This document shows positions 62,638-64,000 of a DNA stretch of 64,000 nt, piece after piece (the first letter of the stretch is position 1; the number at the start of each line of letters is the position of its first letter). The notes below the pieces were generated by a model. It was not told the origin of the DNA. It worked only from the letters and a program-made list of their open reading frames with translations, and did not search any database. The position numbers were made by a program, and so were the translations under genes. The stretch lies in NCBI RefSeq assembly GCF_001422205.1, contig NZ_LMMJ01000011.1, forward strand, positions 152-64,151, given 5' to 3'. Origin of the DNA: Curtobacterium sp. Leaf261 (GTDB lineage Bacteria > Actinomycetota > Actinomycetes > Actinomycetales > Microbacteriaceae).

Positions 62638-64000
62638 ATGCTCGCCACCCTCGTGATCGGTCTCCGCGAGGGACTCGAGGCGACGCTCATCGTCGGCATC
62701 ATCGCCGCGTTCCTCCGACGCAACCGGATCCCCCTCGCTCCGATGTGGCTGGGCGTCGGGGTCGCGGTGCTCCTGAGCATCGGCGTCGGGGTCGGACTCC
62801 AGGCCGTCGAGCAGGCGCTCCCGCAGGCGCAGCAGGAGGCGATGGAGGCGATAATCGGGGTCGTCGCCGTGGTCTTCGTCACCGGCATGATCATCTGGAT
62901 GCGCACCCACGCGAGGGGGCTCAAGCGCGAGCTCGAGTCGAGCGCCAGCGCCGCGATGGGTCGGGGTACCGCCTGGGCGCTCGCGGGCATGGCGTTCCTC
63001 GCCGTCCTCAAGGAGGGCTTCGAGACGTCGGTGTTCCTCCTCGCGACCTTCCAGGCGTCGTCGAACACGGCGCTCGCAGCGCTCGGGGCCGTCATCGGCG
63101 TGCTCGTGGCAGTCGGTGTCGGCTACGGCATCTACACCGGCGGGGTGCACCTGAACCTGTCGAAGTTCTTCACCGGGACCGGCATCTTCCTCGTGTTCGT
63201 CGCGGGCGGCCTTGTCCTGACCGTCATCCGCCGGGCGCACGAGGCCGGCTGGATCGTCGTCGGGCAGCAGAAGACGGTCGACCTCTCATGGCTCGCGCCG
63301 AACGGTTCCGTGCAGGGCGCCCTCGTCACGGGCGTCCTCGGCATCCCGCCGGACCCGCGGGTCATCGAGGTGCTCGGCTGGCTCTGCTACGTGGTGCCCG
63401 TCCTGCTCCTCACGGTCTGGCCGGCGTCCCGTCGTCCGAGCGCCGCGCGACTCCCGTTCCTCCGCACCGCGTTCGCCGGTGTGTTCGCGCTCGCCGCCGT
63501 GCTCCTCGCGGTCGCGGTCCCGACCGGCCACGCGGACGTCCCGACGACGGTCTCGGTCCGACCGGGTGCAGCGAACGGCGGCTCGACCGACCCGTTCCGC
63601 GTCCGCGTCGAGGCCGACGGCGACAGCACGGGCACCGGCACCGGCGCGACGCTCACCGCGCGGGGCCGCACCACGACCTTCCCCGCGGGGACCCGCACGA
63701 CGACGACCCACGACGGCGTCACCGCCGACCGCTGGCAGACCGCTGGTGTGTCCTCGACCGCAGGGCGGCCGAGCACGATGAGCGTCGACGACCTCGCGAC
63801 CCTGTTCGGCCGGGTCCCGGTGGGCGTGTCGCCGAGCCAGAACCCCGGCCCGTACACGGCCTCGTGGTCGAGCCGCGCGACGACGACGCTCTGGACCGTC
63901 GGCGGCGGTGTGCTCGACGCCCAGCGTGTCGACCGCACGGTGCTGACGCTGTCGGGCGGCGGACTCCCGAGCACCAGGACCTACTCGTTCGGCGCCGCCG
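62638..64000 (+). CDS. efeU: FTR1/EfeU-family iron permease (3' end outside window)
   Basis: At least 454 residues; the frame is open at the right edge. Two iron-binding motifs are seen, REGLE (residues 10-14) and KEGFE (125-129), the second with Lys in place of Arg. About seven helices follow the usual Ftr1 plan up to residue 300 (VLGWLCYVVPVLLLTVW). The remaining 150 residues (VSVRPGAANGGSTDPFRVRVEADG) are beta-rich and Thr-rich and probably lie outside, beyond the length of E. coli EfeU (276). GAGGAG precedes the ATG. It should import ferric iron or act with EfeO/EfeB encoded further on. Confidence 0.9.
   Translation, partial: MLATLVIGLREGLEATLIVGIIAAFLRRNRIPLAPMWLGVGVAVLLSIGVGVGLQAVEQALPQAQQEAMEAIIGVVAVVFVTGMIIWMRTHARGLKRELESSASAAMGRGTAWALAGMAFLAVLKEGFETSVFLLATFQASSNTALAALGAVIGVLVAVGVGYGIYTGGVHLNLSKFFTGTGIFLVFVAGGLVLTVIRRAHEAGWIVVGQQKTVDLSWLAPNGSVQGALVTGVLGIPPDPRVIEVLGWLCYVVPVLLLTVWPASRRPSAARLPFLRTAFAGVFALAAVLLAVAVPTGHADVPTTVSVRPGAANGGSTDPFRVRVEADGDSTGTGTGATLTARGRTTTFPAGTRTTTTHDGVTADRWQTAGVSSTAGRPSTMSVDDLATLFGRVPVGVSPSQNPGPYTASWSSRATTTLWTVGGGVLDAQRVDRTVLTLSGGGLPSTRTYSFGAA

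Overview
This window is high-GC DNA (about 70% G+C by eye) from an actinobacterium. Short leaderless promoters (TAGGCT- or TAGGAT-type -10 boxes six or seven bases before the start codon), frequent GTG starts, an LAFTG cell-wall anchor, a DtxR/IdeR-type iron box and paired LytR-CpsA-Psr proteins all fit Actinobacteria. Several protein sequences remind me of Microbacteriaceae, perhaps Curtobacterium; that is inference from memory, not a search. The region looks chromosomal: two tRNA-Ser genes, housekeeping enzymes, no phage, plasmid or complete transposon genes.

Layout. 1-9 kb: tail of a sortase-anchored surface protein, an EamA exporter, a CPBP protease, recQ, an acyltransferase, an M23 peptidase and a beta-hydroxyacid-dehydrogenase-like enzyme. 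9-13 kb: a three-gene operon of circularly permuted ATP-grasp, alpha-E protein and transglutaminase. 13-23 kb: MarR/MFS pair, SDR, PiT phosphate transporter with small partner, alpha/beta hydrolase, an AbiEi-like/nuclease-fold protein flanked by repeats, lipoate ligase, GNAT, an orphan DNA methyltransferase. 23-36 kb: DHA2 exporter, esterase, pgm, a MarR-GNAT fusion, DUF1801 protein, pheA, diacylglycerol kinase, serS plus a HAD phosphatase, tRNA-Ser(UGA), a BLUF photoreceptor and an APH-type kinase. 36-46 kb: a truncated DUF3800 gene beside structured DNA, then the actinobacterial phosphatase/DUF3090/SCO1664 operon, an AAA ATPase/VWA pair, an MFS symporter, GntR and LysR regulators. 46-54 kb: two LCP proteins, tRNA-Ser(GCU), a hypothetical protein, an AlkA-type glycosylase, a secreted DUF4874/DUF4832 protein, an acetamidase-family enzyme. 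54-64 kb: a membrane protein, the MoxR/DUF58/transglutaminase operon, a Fic protein behind a long palindrome, a TRIC-type channel, and the start of an iron permease behind a DtxR-type box.

The most distinctive structure lies between genes. One dispersed inverted-repeat family (core GGACGGGAGG or GGACTGGAGG) occurs at about ten sites; a second (core TGGCCGCTTCTCGCAG) occurs twice, both times between convergent genes. Tandem repeats with 11-23 bp units sit on or next to several stop codons (recQ, a secreted protein, LysR, DUF58), and in one case fill the whole gap to the next start codon. The other point I rate most worth following is the DUF3800 remnant with an adjacent low-GC, hairpin-forming segment. 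I saw no CRISPR array, rRNA operon, biosynthetic cluster or complete defence system.
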